Part shown: positions 1 to 9,000 of the stretch, in pieces
Numbering within the stretch: the stretch's first letter is position 1
Layout of the letters: each line of letters begins with the position of its first letter
Assembly: GCF_038397755.1 (NCBI RefSeq)
Contig: NZ_CP151637.1
Coordinates: forward strand, 2,666,001 to 2,730,000
Direction of reading: 5' to 3'
DNA from: Microbacterium sp. LWH7-1.2
Lineage (GTDB): Bacteria; Actinomycetota; Actinomycetes; Actinomycetales; Microbacteriaceae
DNA length: 64,000 nucleotides
Program-made: the position numbers and the translations under genes
The notes under the pieces: model-generated
What the model was told of the DNA's origin: nothing
The model's database searches: none
Seen by the model: only the letters and a program-made list of their open reading frames with translations

Positions 1-59
1 CGGAGGCCGGCATCCGTGGCCGCGCCAAACGCGACCGCGATGGGCGGGGATCCTGTCAT
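1..59 (-). CDS. PP2C-type Ser/Thr phosphatase, N-terminal fragment (cut by window edge)
   Basis: Only about 19 codons are present. Reading from the ATG at 59 down to 1 gives MTGSPPIAVAFGAATDAGL. A short N-terminus ending in GAATDxG is typical of PP2C/PPM phosphatases, where it leads into the first metal-binding strand (usually GxxRxxNED). The start overlaps the stop of the RDD-FHA gene by one base (TGATG), so it is translationally coupled as the last visible gene of the envelope operon. An FHA gene next to a PP2C gene is common in actinobacterial Ser/Thr kinase signalling loci and supports the call. The catalytic residues lie outside the window, so the assignment rests on a short stretch and on context. 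Confidence 0.5.
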   Translation of the reverse strand, partial: MTGSPPIAVAFGAATDAGL

Positions 60-1300
60 CACGCGAGGCCCACCGTCACGCGCCGGTCGCCGAACTCCAG
101 CGTGTCGCCGTCGCGCAGGTTCGTGCGGACGCCGGGGGTGAGCGGGATCCGCCCGCCGTCGCGGACCAGCGTCGTGCCGTTGGTCGAGTGGCGGTCGGCG
201 ATCCACGCGCCCGTGGCGCCGCCACCGACCTCGAAGTGCGTCTTCGACAGCGACAGCGTCTCGTCGCGCACCGGGATCGCGACCGCGCCGTCTTCGCCCG
301 CGGGGTTGCGGCCGTACAGGGTGCGGCCGTATACGGCCATGCGCGTCCCGTCGTCCCACGTGAGCACCGCGAGCACCGGCGCGCCGTCGTACAGGGCGGC
401 GCGCTGAGCGGGCGGCGGCACGACGATGCGCGTGGACTCGACGTCCTCTTCTTCGGCCGCGGGGATCACGGATGCTGCGACCGCCGCGGTCACGGCGGGC
501 ACCGCCGCGGTCGCGATGGCGATCGCGCCGAGCGGCTCGGTCGTCGTCGCCGCGGGGAACGGCATGGTGACGCTGGGGAAGGACTCCGAACGCGGCGGAA
601 TCTCGACCGGCGGCTCGTGCGTGCCCCAGGGGATGTCGTGGATCACTCCGGTCGGCACCGGGCGGGCCGGACGCGTCGCGGCCGGGCTTGCCGCGGGCAT
701 GAATCCCGCCGCGGGCACCGGGGCCGCGGGCCGCGGCGATGGCGCCGGCGGCAGTGGTGCGGCGTTCGTCGGCGGCGGGAGGTACGGGTTCGCGGTGGCC
801 GTCGCCGCGGGCGCCGGGGGCGCAGCATCCGTGTTCCGGATGTCGACGACGACCGCGCGCGCGGTCATGTCGTGCCAGCCCTGCCTGCGGCCGCTCGCGT
901 CGAAGAGCGGCGTGAAGTAGCCGACCACGATCGACGTGGCGAGGCTGAACACGAGGTTGCGCAGGATCGCGCGCCAGAATCCGATCGGACCGGCGGAGGC
1001 GGCGTCGTGCAGGCGCAGGCCGAGGATCCGCTGCCCGATCGAGCCGCCGCGGCCGCCCTGCATGGCGGAGTAGACGAGCCACCAGACGAGCAGCAGCAGC
1101 ACGATCCCGACGTAGCTGAGCAGGATCATGACCGCCAGGCTGTCGCGCTCCCACGTGGGGCCCACGCCGAAGAGGATGCTCAGGACGATGCCGACCAGCA
1201 CCGCGCCGATCACCCAGGCGACGCCGATGTCGATCGCGAACGCCCCCACTCGGCGTCCGATGGTCGCCGCAGGGGCGGCGCCAGGGGGGCTTGCGGTCAT
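59..1300 (-). CDS. RDD-family membrane protein with C-terminal FHA domain
   Basis: 413 residues. Residues about 14-150 form an RDD domain with several hydrophobic helices and the motif GGSIGQRILGLRL. A long Pro/Ala-rich linker follows (about 155-320), and the last 90 or so residues are an FHA phosphothreonine-binding fold with GRNP, SLSKTHFE and DRHSTNGT. Just before the FHA domain is an acidic Thr motif (DVESTRIVVP), the kind of site phosphorylated by PknB-type kinases in FHA proteins such as GarA; that role is inferred. The ATG overlaps the upstream transglutaminase stop (ATGA) and the stop overlaps the PP2C start. It probably links phospho-signalling to the envelope system encoded upstream. 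The start is fixed by the overlap and by homology beginning at the RDD domain. Confidence 0.9.
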   Translation of the reverse strand: MTASPPGAAPAATIGRRVGAFAIDIGVAWVIGAVLVGIVLSILFGVGPTWERDSLAVMILLSYVGIVLLLLVWWLVYSAMQGGRGGSIGQRILGLRLHDAASAGPIGFWRAILRNLVFSLATSIVVGYFTPLFDASGRRQGWHDMTARAVVVDIRNTDAAPPAPAATATANPYLPPPTNAAPLPPAPSPRPAAPVPAAGFMPAASPAATRPARPVPTGVIHDIPWGTHEPPVEIPPRSESFPSVTMPFPAATTTEPLGAIAIATAAVPAVTAAVAASVIPAAEEEDVESTRIVVPPPAQRAALYDGAPVLAVLTWDDGTRMAVYGRTLYGRNPAGEDGAVAIPVRDETLSLSKTHFEVGGGATGAWIADRHSTNGTTLVRDGGRIPLTPGVRTNLRDGDTLEFGDRRVTVGLA

Positions 1301-3807
1301 TCGTTCTCCTGTGTGGGGTGGGCGGAGGGCTCGGGTGCGCTCCGGGTCGTGCTGCCGCGGCGCGAGCGCCGCGTCGAGCTGTTCGGCGTGCCGGGGTCGT
1401 GCGCCGGGGTGGCCGCGGGCTGCGGCGTCCGCGAGCGCGGCGCCGGACGTGCCGGCAGCGCGAACCGCGTGCCCTCGAGGAGGGTGCGGATGCTGAGCCT
1501 CGCGCCTAGACGCTGCCACGCCGAGCGTCCGTTCCCCATGCCGGCGACGATGTCGTCGACCTGCGTCCAGAAGGCCTCGATGTCGTCGGGCGACGGGTCG
1601 GTGGGCCCGAACACCTCCAGGTCGGCCCGCGAAGCGAGCGTCGCGACCCGCGGCTCGGCGAAGGCCGCAGTGAGCACGCCGGCGTCCTCCTGCCGCGTCG
1701 CGCCCGCACGCACGGGTGCGCCGAAGTCCGAAGCGCGGTCGACGAGCTCGTCCCATCCCCCGCTGATGCGGTCGGAGGCGCGCTCGGCCTCGCGGCGCTT
1801 GCGGCGGCGCGCGGCCTTCAGGGCGCCGATCACGATGAACGGTGCAAGGAGCACGGCGAGCACACCCAGTGCGCCGACGCCGATCGACACGATCGTCCAC
1901 AGGAGGCCCAGGTCGAAGGCGTTCTCGTCCTCAGACCCGCGGTCGTCCGCGACGGTCGGCGGCAGGTCCACGGGCTCCGTCGGCGGGGGCGGGGGCTGCA
2001 GCACCTGCGGCTTGGGGTCGGCCTTGGGCTTCGTCGTCTGGTCGCTCGGGACCTGGTCCTCCGGCGGCGTCGGATCGAACGGCACCCAGCCGGCGCCGTC
2101 GAAGGCGACCTCGACCCACGCGTGGAGCGTTTCGCCGGTCGCGGTGTAGACGGGCGCGCCGGCCGCGTCCTCATCGGGGTAGAACCCCATCACGACACGC
2201 GCCGGGATGCCGACCTGGGCTGCGAGCAGCGCCATGGCCGTCGCGTACTGCTCGTCGTCGCCCACCATCTGCTCCGAGCCGAGCAGCGTCGCGATGCGCT
2301 CGGCGCCGTGGCCGGCGCGCGAGAGCGGCTGTCCGGCGAGCCCATGGCTGAAGTAGCCGCCCTCCGACAGCATCTGCTGCAGGGCGCGCACCTGCTCGAC
2401 GGGTGTCTCGGCCTCGGCCACCGTCTTCGACGCGATGTCGGCCAGAGACTCGGGGACGCCGACCTGCTTCGGCATCTTCAGCGGCGCGAAGTCCTGGTCG
2501 GCGAGCGCCTCGTCGCTCGGCACCTCGGGGATCACGGCGTCGAGCGTGTACTCGTCGCCCTTCTCGAGGCCGAGAGTGACGACGCCGGTATCGGTCGCCT
2601 CGTTGTAGTGGGCGGTGCGGCGCAGGTCGTCGGCGCGGGCGCCGTCGAACGTCACGCTCCGGACCGCGCCGGCGTCCGGCATCCACACGCTCTCGAGCTC
2701 CCCGATCTCGACGTGCACCGTCGTCGGCGTGCCGTCCGCGTCGGCGGACATGTTGGTGCGCGCGGGGGCGAAGGCGCTCGATGAGCCGGTGCCGTCGTCC
2801 GACACGTTGTACACCGTGCCGTTGTAGGCGTCCATCGTGGCCAGGCGCACGCGCGCGCCCTCGGGCAGGCCGCTGACGGTGAAGAGCGGGTCGTCGGGGT
2901 GGTCGCGAACGTACGCGCGGAACGACTGCAGAGGGCTTGCGAACTCGCGGACGTCGAACGGCGGGATCACGACGTCGCGCAGCACGTACCGCGGCGACGA
3001 CGGCGCCGCGAACCCGCTCGTGGCCACGCCCACGACCGCGGCGATCGCGACGACGGCGGCGCCCATCAGCACGCGCCGCAGCCCGGCGCCCGACTTCGCC
3101 GACCCTTCGCCGACCGAGATCGCCGCGGCCTGCGGCTGCCATGCCTGGCGCAGTGCGAGCCACACCACGCCGGCGAGTCCGAATGCGACGCCCTGCACCA
3201 CGGGCACGAACGGCTCGGAGGTGCCCAGCGCGATCTCGATCGCGAGGAACGCCGCCGCTGGCAGCAGCGCCCAGCCGGCGCTGCGCAGCCGCAGCGCCAG
3301 CGACGTCGTCAGCACCGCCGCGACGAGCGACAGGATGAGGGGGACGATGAGATGGCCGTCGTCGCTCGCGACGGGAGCGATCGTGGTGAGGAGCTGCTTC
3401 CACGACATGACGACGCCGAGCGCGAGCTGACGCAGCGTCTCGAGGGTCGGGATCACGCCCGCGACGGTGGTGTGCGACAGCGCGAGCGCCCCACCGAAGA
3501 GGAAGTACGCCCCGATCGTCGCGGCGGTGAGCAGCAGGATGCCCCAGCGGTACAGCCGGCCGAGCACGGCCAGTCCCATGCCGAGCACGAGGCCGCCGAG
3601 CGCGGCGACGAGGTAGCTTGGGCCGTCGAACGTGGGCGCGAAACCGATGATGGGGATGAGCAGCAGCAGTGCGACCGCGCCGAGGTCGAGGATCCAGCGG
3701 CGGGTCGGCAGAGCGTCGGCACGCGGAGCGCGGGAGACGGATGCTGCCGCCCGCGGTGACGCGGAAGCCCCGGCGCGCGTCGGGAGCGGCGTGACCGGCG
3801 CGCTCAT
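1297..3807 (-). CDS. TgpA-like transglutaminase-fold membrane protein (DUF3488/DUF4129 type)
   Basis: 836 residues. An N-terminal block of several membrane helices (about 30-240) is followed by an extracellular transglutaminase-like region with GIPARVVMGF, LHAWVEV and FDPTP, then a Pro-rich stretch, one more membrane helix and a cytoplasmic tail. In the family the catalytic Cys normally sits in a GxCxxFA-like motif; here the aligned stretch reads GDDEQYATA, so Asp replaces Cys while the His and Asp regions are kept. This suggests a non-hydrolytic or altered active site. The ATG overlaps the DUF58 gene stop (ATGA), as is usual in MoxR-DUF58-transglutaminase operons. Its exact role is unknown; members of this arrangement are thought to act on envelope assembly. 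Confidence 0.9.
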   Translation of the reverse strand: MSAPVTPLPTRAGASASPRAAASVSRAPRADALPTRRWILDLGAVALLLLIPIIGFAPTFDGPSYLVAALGGLVLGMGLAVLGRLYRWGILLLTAATIGAYFLFGGALALSHTTVAGVIPTLETLRQLALGVVMSWKQLLTTIAPVASDDGHLIVPLILSLVAAVLTTSLALRLRSAGWALLPAAAFLAIEIALGTSEPFVPVVQGVAFGLAGVVWLALRQAWQPQAAAISVGEGSAKSGAGLRRVLMGAAVVAIAAVVGVATSGFAAPSSPRYVLRDVVIPPFDVREFASPLQSFRAYVRDHPDDPLFTVSGLPEGARVRLATMDAYNGTVYNVSDDGTGSSSAFAPARTNMSADADGTPTTVHVEIGELESVWMPDAGAVRSVTFDGARADDLRRTAHYNEATDTGVVTLGLEKGDEYTLDAVIPEVPSDEALADQDFAPLKMPKQVGVPESLADIASKTVAEAETPVEQVRALQQMLSEGGYFSHGLAGQPLSRAGHGAERIATLLGSEQMVGDDEQYATAMALLAAQVGIPARVVMGFYPDEDAAGAPVYTATGETLHAWVEVAFDGAGWVPFDPTPPEDQVPSDQTTKPKADPKPQVLQPPPPPTEPVDLPPTVADDRGSEDENAFDLGLLWTIVSIGVGALGVLAVLLAPFIVIGALKAARRRKRREAERASDRISGGWDELVDRASDFGAPVRAGATRQEDAGVLTAAFAEPRVATLASRADLEVFGPTDPSPDDIEAFWTQVDDIVAGMGNGRSAWQRLGARLSIRTLLEGTRFALPARPAPRSRTPQPAATPAHDPGTPNSSTRRSRRGSTTRSAPEPSAHPTQENE

Positions 3808-5063
3808 GCGAGGACCTTCCGGAGGGCGTTCGGGAGCTGTTCGAGCGCGCCGAGGGTCACGACATCCGCGTCTCCGATCCTCCGCAGCGACGGCGCCGCA
3901 TGCTCCGCCGACGCGACGACGGCGAGCACGCGCGCGCCGAACGGCAGGCGGCTGCACGCCGTGCGGAGGTCGCCCGGGTCGACCTTGCTGCCGCACACGA
4001 GCACCACGACGCTCGCGAGGGGCAGCGTCGCGGCGACGACGCCGGCGAGCTCGACGACCGAGCCCGCCTTCGGCTTGGAGTGGCCGAGCGCCGAGAGCGA
4101 GTCGAGGAACTGCTTGCCCGTACCGGACGGCAATGCGCGCTCCTGCACGCGCACCTCGACGCGCTGCGAGTCGCGGAGCGCGCGGAGGCCGAGGGAGCCC
4201 GCGGCAGAGATCGCGAGTTCGAACTCGTCGTCGTCGCGGTAATCGGCGGGGCTCGTCGAGAGTCCGATCACGAAGTGCGAGCGGCGCGTCTCCTCGTATT
4301 GGCGCACCATCATGTGACCGGTGCGCGCGGTCGACTTCCAGTGCACGTGACGCAGATCGTCGCCCGGCTGGTACTCGCGCAGCGCGTGGAACGAGACGTC
4401 GTCGGGCGACAGATCGGTCGCGGGAAGGCCCTCGAGGTCGCGGAGGAACCCGAGCGACTGTCCGTCGAACAGGACGGTGCGCGGGTGCACGAAGAGGTCG
4501 ACGGGCTCGTCGCGGCGGTGCACACGCTCGAAGAGGCCGAGCGGATCGCCACGCACCACGCTCACCGGGCCGACCTTGACGACCGCGCGCCGCGAGGTGG
4601 GGATGGCGAAGAGCTCCTCGGCCGAGTCGCCGGCCGCCAGCCGGTTCACGTCGAACACGCCACGGCCGTTCCCGACCGGCAGCAGCACGCGCGAGGGCAG
4701 GATGGCGCGCGAGCCGGTGTTCGCGAGGGTGAGCGCACCCACGGCCCGCTCCCCCACGACGACGCGTGTGCGGTTGAGGTCGAGCGACACGTCGTACGCG
4801 GTGCGACCGATGAGGAACAGCAGGCAGAGCGCCAGCACGACGGTGATCGAGATCGCCGCCACGGCGAGCTCCCACCAGCCGAGCGCCTGGCCCGCGATCC
4901 ACAGCGTGAGCGCGCCGACGATGAGCACCCAGGCGACGGGGCGCACGACCCCGAACACGCGGCCGAGCACGACGCCGGCGCGCCGCAGCGCGCCGAGCAT
5001 CAGCTGCCCGTACCAGGCGCGGCGGTCCTGAGCGGCCGCCTGCCCGAGTGCCTCCGTCGTCAT
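3804..5063 (-). CDS. DUF58 domain-containing membrane protein
   Basis: 419 residues. Two hydrophobic segments lie near the N-terminus (about 40-100). The DUF58 signature appears as SFHALREYQPGDDLRHVHW followed by KSTARTGHMMVRQYE around residues 215-250, then a von Willebrand A-like fold. DUF58 proteins are nearly always partners of MoxR AAA+ ATPases, as here, and are thought to serve as metal- or substrate-binding scaffolds remodelled by them. The ATG at 5063 overlaps the moxR stop by one base (TGATG) and the gene's own stop overlaps the next start, so the set is translationally coupled. A longer frame extends upstream into moxR but lacks homology there. Confidence 0.93.
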   Translation of the reverse strand: MTTEALGQAAAQDRRAWYGQLMLGALRRAGVVLGRVFGVVRPVAWVLIVGALTLWIAGQALGWWELAVAAISITVVLALCLLFLIGRTAYDVSLDLNRTRVVVGERAVGALTLANTGSRAILPSRVLLPVGNGRGVFDVNRLAAGDSAEELFAIPTSRRAVVKVGPVSVVRGDPLGLFERVHRRDEPVDLFVHPRTVLFDGQSLGFLRDLEGLPATDLSPDDVSFHALREYQPGDDLRHVHWKSTARTGHMMVRQYEETRRSHFVIGLSTSPADYRDDDEFELAISAAGSLGLRALRDSQRVEVRVQERALPSGTGKQFLDSLSALGHSKPKAGSVVELAGVVAATLPLASVVVLVCGSKVDPGDLRTACSRLPFGARVLAVVASAEHAAPSLRRIGDADVVTLGALEQLPNALRKVLA

Positions 5064-6034
5064 CAGGCCGCGGACCTCGCCTGCGGTGCGGCGACCGACT
5101 CGAGGACGCGCGCGATGACGGCCTCGGCCGATGTGCCGGCGAACTCGGCCTCGGGGTCGAGCACGAGGCGGTGCGTCCACACCGGCGCGACGAGCGCCTT
5201 GACGTCGTCGGGCAGCACGAAGTGGCGACCCTGCGCGGCGGCATAGACCTTGGCGACCCGGATCATCGCGAGCGAGCCGCGCACCGAGACGCCCAGGCGC
5301 GTGGCCGGGTCGTCGCGGGTCGCCTCGGCGAGCTGCGCGGTGTAGCGCAGCACGGCGGGATCGACGTGGACGGTGCCGGCGAGGTCGGCCATGTCGGCGA
5401 CCGCGCCCGTCGTGATGATCGCGGGCAGGTGCGCCGACGGGTTGCGGTCGGCCGCGCCCGCGAGGATGCGCTCCGCCACCGCGAGGTCGGGGTAGCCGAT
5501 CGACGTCTTCACCAGGAAGCGGTCGAGCTGCGCCTCGGGCAGCTTGTACGTGCCCGCCTGCTCGATGGGGTTCTGCGTCGCGATCACGAGGAACGGACGG
5601 CCCACCTCGTGGGCGACGCCGTCGACCGTGACGCGCGACTCCTCCATGACCTCGAGGAGCGCCGACTGCGTCTTCGGCGAGGCGCGGTTGATCTCGTCGG
5701 CCAGCACGATGGAGGCGAAGACCGGACCACGGTGGAACTCGAAGCGGTGCGAGGTCTGGTCGTAGATCGTGACGCCGGTCACGTCCGACGGGAGCAGGTC
5801 GGGCGTGAACTGGATGCGGCTCGACGTGCCCTGCACGGTGGCCGCGAGCGCCTTGGCGAGGCTCGTCTTGCCCGTGCCCGGGGCATCCTCCAGCAGCACG
5901 TGGCCTTCGGCGAGCATCGCCGAGAGCACCAGCCCCACCACCTCGCGCTTGCCCATGAGGGCCTGGTCGACGTTGTCGACCAGGCGCGTGAAGGTGCCCT
6001 GGAACCAGGCCGCCTGTTCGGGCGTCATCGTCAT
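5063..6034 (-). CDS. MoxR-family AAA+ ATPase
   Basis: 323 residues, the normal MoxR length. It shows Walker A (APGTGKTSLAKALA, near residue 50), Walker B and following motif (LADEINRASPKTQSALLEVM), sensor region IATQNPIEQAGTY and the C-terminal helical lid. MoxR ATPases act as chaperones that mature or assemble partner complexes containing VWA/DUF58 proteins, and the DUF58 gene follows directly with a one-base overlap. Two ATG codons lie two codons apart (6034 and 6028); the first is chosen. A 50-bp gap separates it from the giant surface-protein gene upstream, so both are probably cotranscribed. Confidence 0.95.
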   Translation of the reverse strand: MTMTPEQAAWFQGTFTRLVDNVDQALMGKREVVGLVLSAMLAEGHVLLEDAPGTGKTSLAKALAATVQGTSSRIQFTPDLLPSDVTGVTIYDQTSHRFEFHRGPVFASIVLADEINRASPKTQSALLEVMEESRVTVDGVAHEVGRPFLVIATQNPIEQAGTYKLPEAQLDRFLVKTSIGYPDLAVAERILAGAADRNPSAHLPAIITTGAVADMADLAGTVHVDPAVLRYTAQLAEATRDDPATRLGVSVRGSLAMIRVAKVYAAAQGRHFVLPDDVKALVAPVWTHRLVLDPEAEFAGTSAEAVIARVLESVAAPQARSAA

Positions 6035-6084
6035 GAGTGTCTCGTTCTCTCGTTGCGTGTCGTGAAGGATGCTGCGACGCGGGG

Positions 6085-9000
6085 CTAGTACCAGTTCATG
6101 GCGTCGGCATTGCCCCAGCCCTCGATGGTCACCCACACGCGGTTTCCGGGGAAGCCGTAGTAGCAGTTGGCGCGCACGGTGCCGTTCTCGGGGACCCACG
6201 TCGTGCTGGCGCCGCCCCACGAGCTGTTGCCGTCGTTGCAGCGGAGGTGGTAGTTCCCGGCGGGGAAGTTCTTCACCGTGACCGCCATGTAGGCGCACGA
6301 GGCCGACCCGCAGTCGCCCCAGCTGCCGGACGCGCCCTTGACGGTCTGCGCGGAAGGCTGCGGCGGCGCGACAGTGGTCGCGGCGTCCGAGACGACCGCA
6401 CTCCACTGGCCCGCGGCATCCTGCGCGCGCGCTTCGATCGTGTGCCGCTCGCTGTAGCCGTAGTTGTTGGTGCGCTCGTTGTTGTTGGCGACGTTCTGCC
6501 AGCTGCCGCCGTCGATGCGGATCTGCATCTGCGTGATCGCGCGCCCGTTCTCGGCCGGCGCGCTCCAGCGGTATGTGATGCTCGTGCCGTTCGCGGTCGC
6601 CGACACGCTGGGATTGCGCACCGGGCCGTAAGGGATTGCCTGATTCGACGCCGCCGACGGGTCACCGTTGTAGCGGACGCCGTCCATCGCCGTGTACGCG
6701 CGCAGTCGGACGGTGTACGTCGTGCCGTTGCTGACGCCGCCGATCGTCCTGCCGCTGAACGCCTGCCAGCCGCCCCCGTTGAGCGAGTACTCGTACTGGA
6801 CCTCGCCCGCGCTCGCGCCGTTGCCGTCCGCCGGCGTGTAGGTGACGTCGATCGTGCTGTCGCCGCGGGGCGTCGTGGCCGAGACGTTCGTCGGGGCGCC
6901 CGGCACGCCGAACGCGCGACGTGGTGCCGAGGTCGCGCCCCACTCGCTCCATCCGGCCTTGTTCGAGGCACGGACGCGGAACGTGTAGTCGCTCGTGGAC
7001 GTCGTCACGTTGACGGCCTGGCGGGTCTGCGAGCCCGGGATGCCGGTGATCGTCCTGACCACCGACGAACCCTGCAGCACCTGCACCTCGTAACCCGACA
7101 CGGCATCGCCGTTGTCGGCGGGCGGCGCCCAGACAACCTCGAGCTGCGCCTGGTTCCCCACCGGGTCGAGTCGGTTGACCGACGGCGCCGCAGGCGGCTC
7201 GGGGGCGCGTGCCGGGATCTCGCTCACCGACCACGTGCTCCAGCTCGACGGCTCGGGCGCGCGGTTGTGCGCCTGGACGCGCACCTGGTACGCCACGCCG
7301 TTCTGCAGGCCGTCCCACACGATCGAGTTGCCGGTGACGTCGGTCTTCTGCGAGATGCCCGACGGCGGTGCGGGAGAGATCTCGAGCGTGTACTTCTCCA
7401 CCGGCGAGCCCGGCGTGGTGGGCGTCACCCAGGCGACGTTGAGACTCCGGTCGCCGAACGCCAGGGTCGGTGCCGCAGGGGTGTCGGGGCGCGCGTCCGG
7501 ACGAGCCGTCTCGGACGGCGCCGAGGGGTCGGACGGACCCACGCGGTTCTCGGCCACGACGGTGAAGTTGTACTCGACGTTGTTGGTCAGGCCGTCGAGG
7601 GTGCACGTCGTCGCAAGGCACTCCTTCTCGTAGTTGCCCGCGGTCGAGGTCACGAGGTAGCGCTCGATCTCGGCGCCGTTGTTCGCCGGCGGGGTCCACG
7701 ACAGCACGACCGTGCGGTCCTGGACGCTCGAGACGACCGGCGTGCCCGGCGCGTCGGGCTTGCCCTGCACGGTCAGCCGGATCCGGCCCTCGACCTCCCG
7801 CTCGGGATCGCCGGTGGCATCCTGCACCCGGTAGCGGACCGTCATGGTGCCGAAGAACCTCGCGTCCGGCGTGACCTTCACGTCGCTGCCCGACACGACG
7901 ACGTCGCCCTGGCCGGTCTCGAGCAGCGCGGTGGTGACCTCGAGCGGCTTGTCCGGGAACGGGTTCACGTCGTTGGAGAGCACCGGCACGCTGACGGTCT
8001 TGCCCTGGTGCGCCTCATCGACGATGTCGTCGTTGGCTGTCGGCAGCTCACGGGTCGAAGCGATGACGCGGACGTTCACCGTGCCCTCGATGGGCTCGGT
8101 GGTGCCGTCGGTGATGCGCAGGCGGATCGTCGCGGCCGTGCCCTTCTTCGTGTCCGCGGCCGCGCTGACGCGCAGCTCGTCGTCCTCGATCGACGCGGTC
8201 ATGCCCTCGGGCGAGCCGCCGACGATCTGGTACTCGAGGCGACCCTCGTCCTCGGGATCAGGGTCGGTCGTGAGCCCGCCGAGGTCGAGCGTCGTCGCGT
8301 CCTCGCCGGGCGCGACATCCATCTGTCCGTTCACGAAGGTCGGCTGCTGGTTCTCCGGCGGCAGCACGGTGATCGGCAGGGTCAGCGTCGCCTTGCGGCC
8401 TTCGGGGTCGTCCGGCCCGGTGCCGTCCGTCACCTCGAAGGTGATGGCGTCGGGGCCGAAGTAGCCGGCGGCGGACGTGTAGACGAGCGTCGTCTGGTCC
8501 TTCACGAGTGACGAGCCGTCGTTGTGCGCAGCGGTGGCCTTCGCGGCCTCCGTGATGACGACCTTGCCGCCGCCGGCGGCGCGCACGTACTTCGACAGCG
8601 CGAGTTCGACGGTCTCACCGCTCTTGACCTCGACCGGCTCCGCCGACACCAGGGTCGGCGGAAGCGACGACAGCGACGGGACGTGGATGAAAGCGGATGC
8701 CTCGTTCCCGTCGCGGTCCGTGATCGTGTAGGTCGCGAGCCGGCCGGTGTCGCCGAGCGTGACCCGCACCTTGCCGTCGGCGAGCACGCGCGAGTTCGCA
8801 TCCGCGACCTCGAGCTCGAGGTCGTCGACGGTGCCGTCGGGATCCTCGTCGTTGGCGAGCACCTCGAGGTCGACGACGCCGTCCTCGACGTCGGCGGCGC
8901 GCACGTAGTCGTCACGGGCGATGGGCTTCTGCAGGGGCACGTCCTCGGCGACGGTGATCTGCAGCACCGCCTTCGCCTCGGCGCCGCGCGCGTCGCGGAT

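Noticed and set aside
188..2149. Large plus-strand frames opposite the envelope operon (for example 653 codons)
   Set aside because: Antisense shadows typical of high-GC DNA: Arg-rich composition, no domains, and the opposite strand holds clear conserved genes with overlapping starts and stops.
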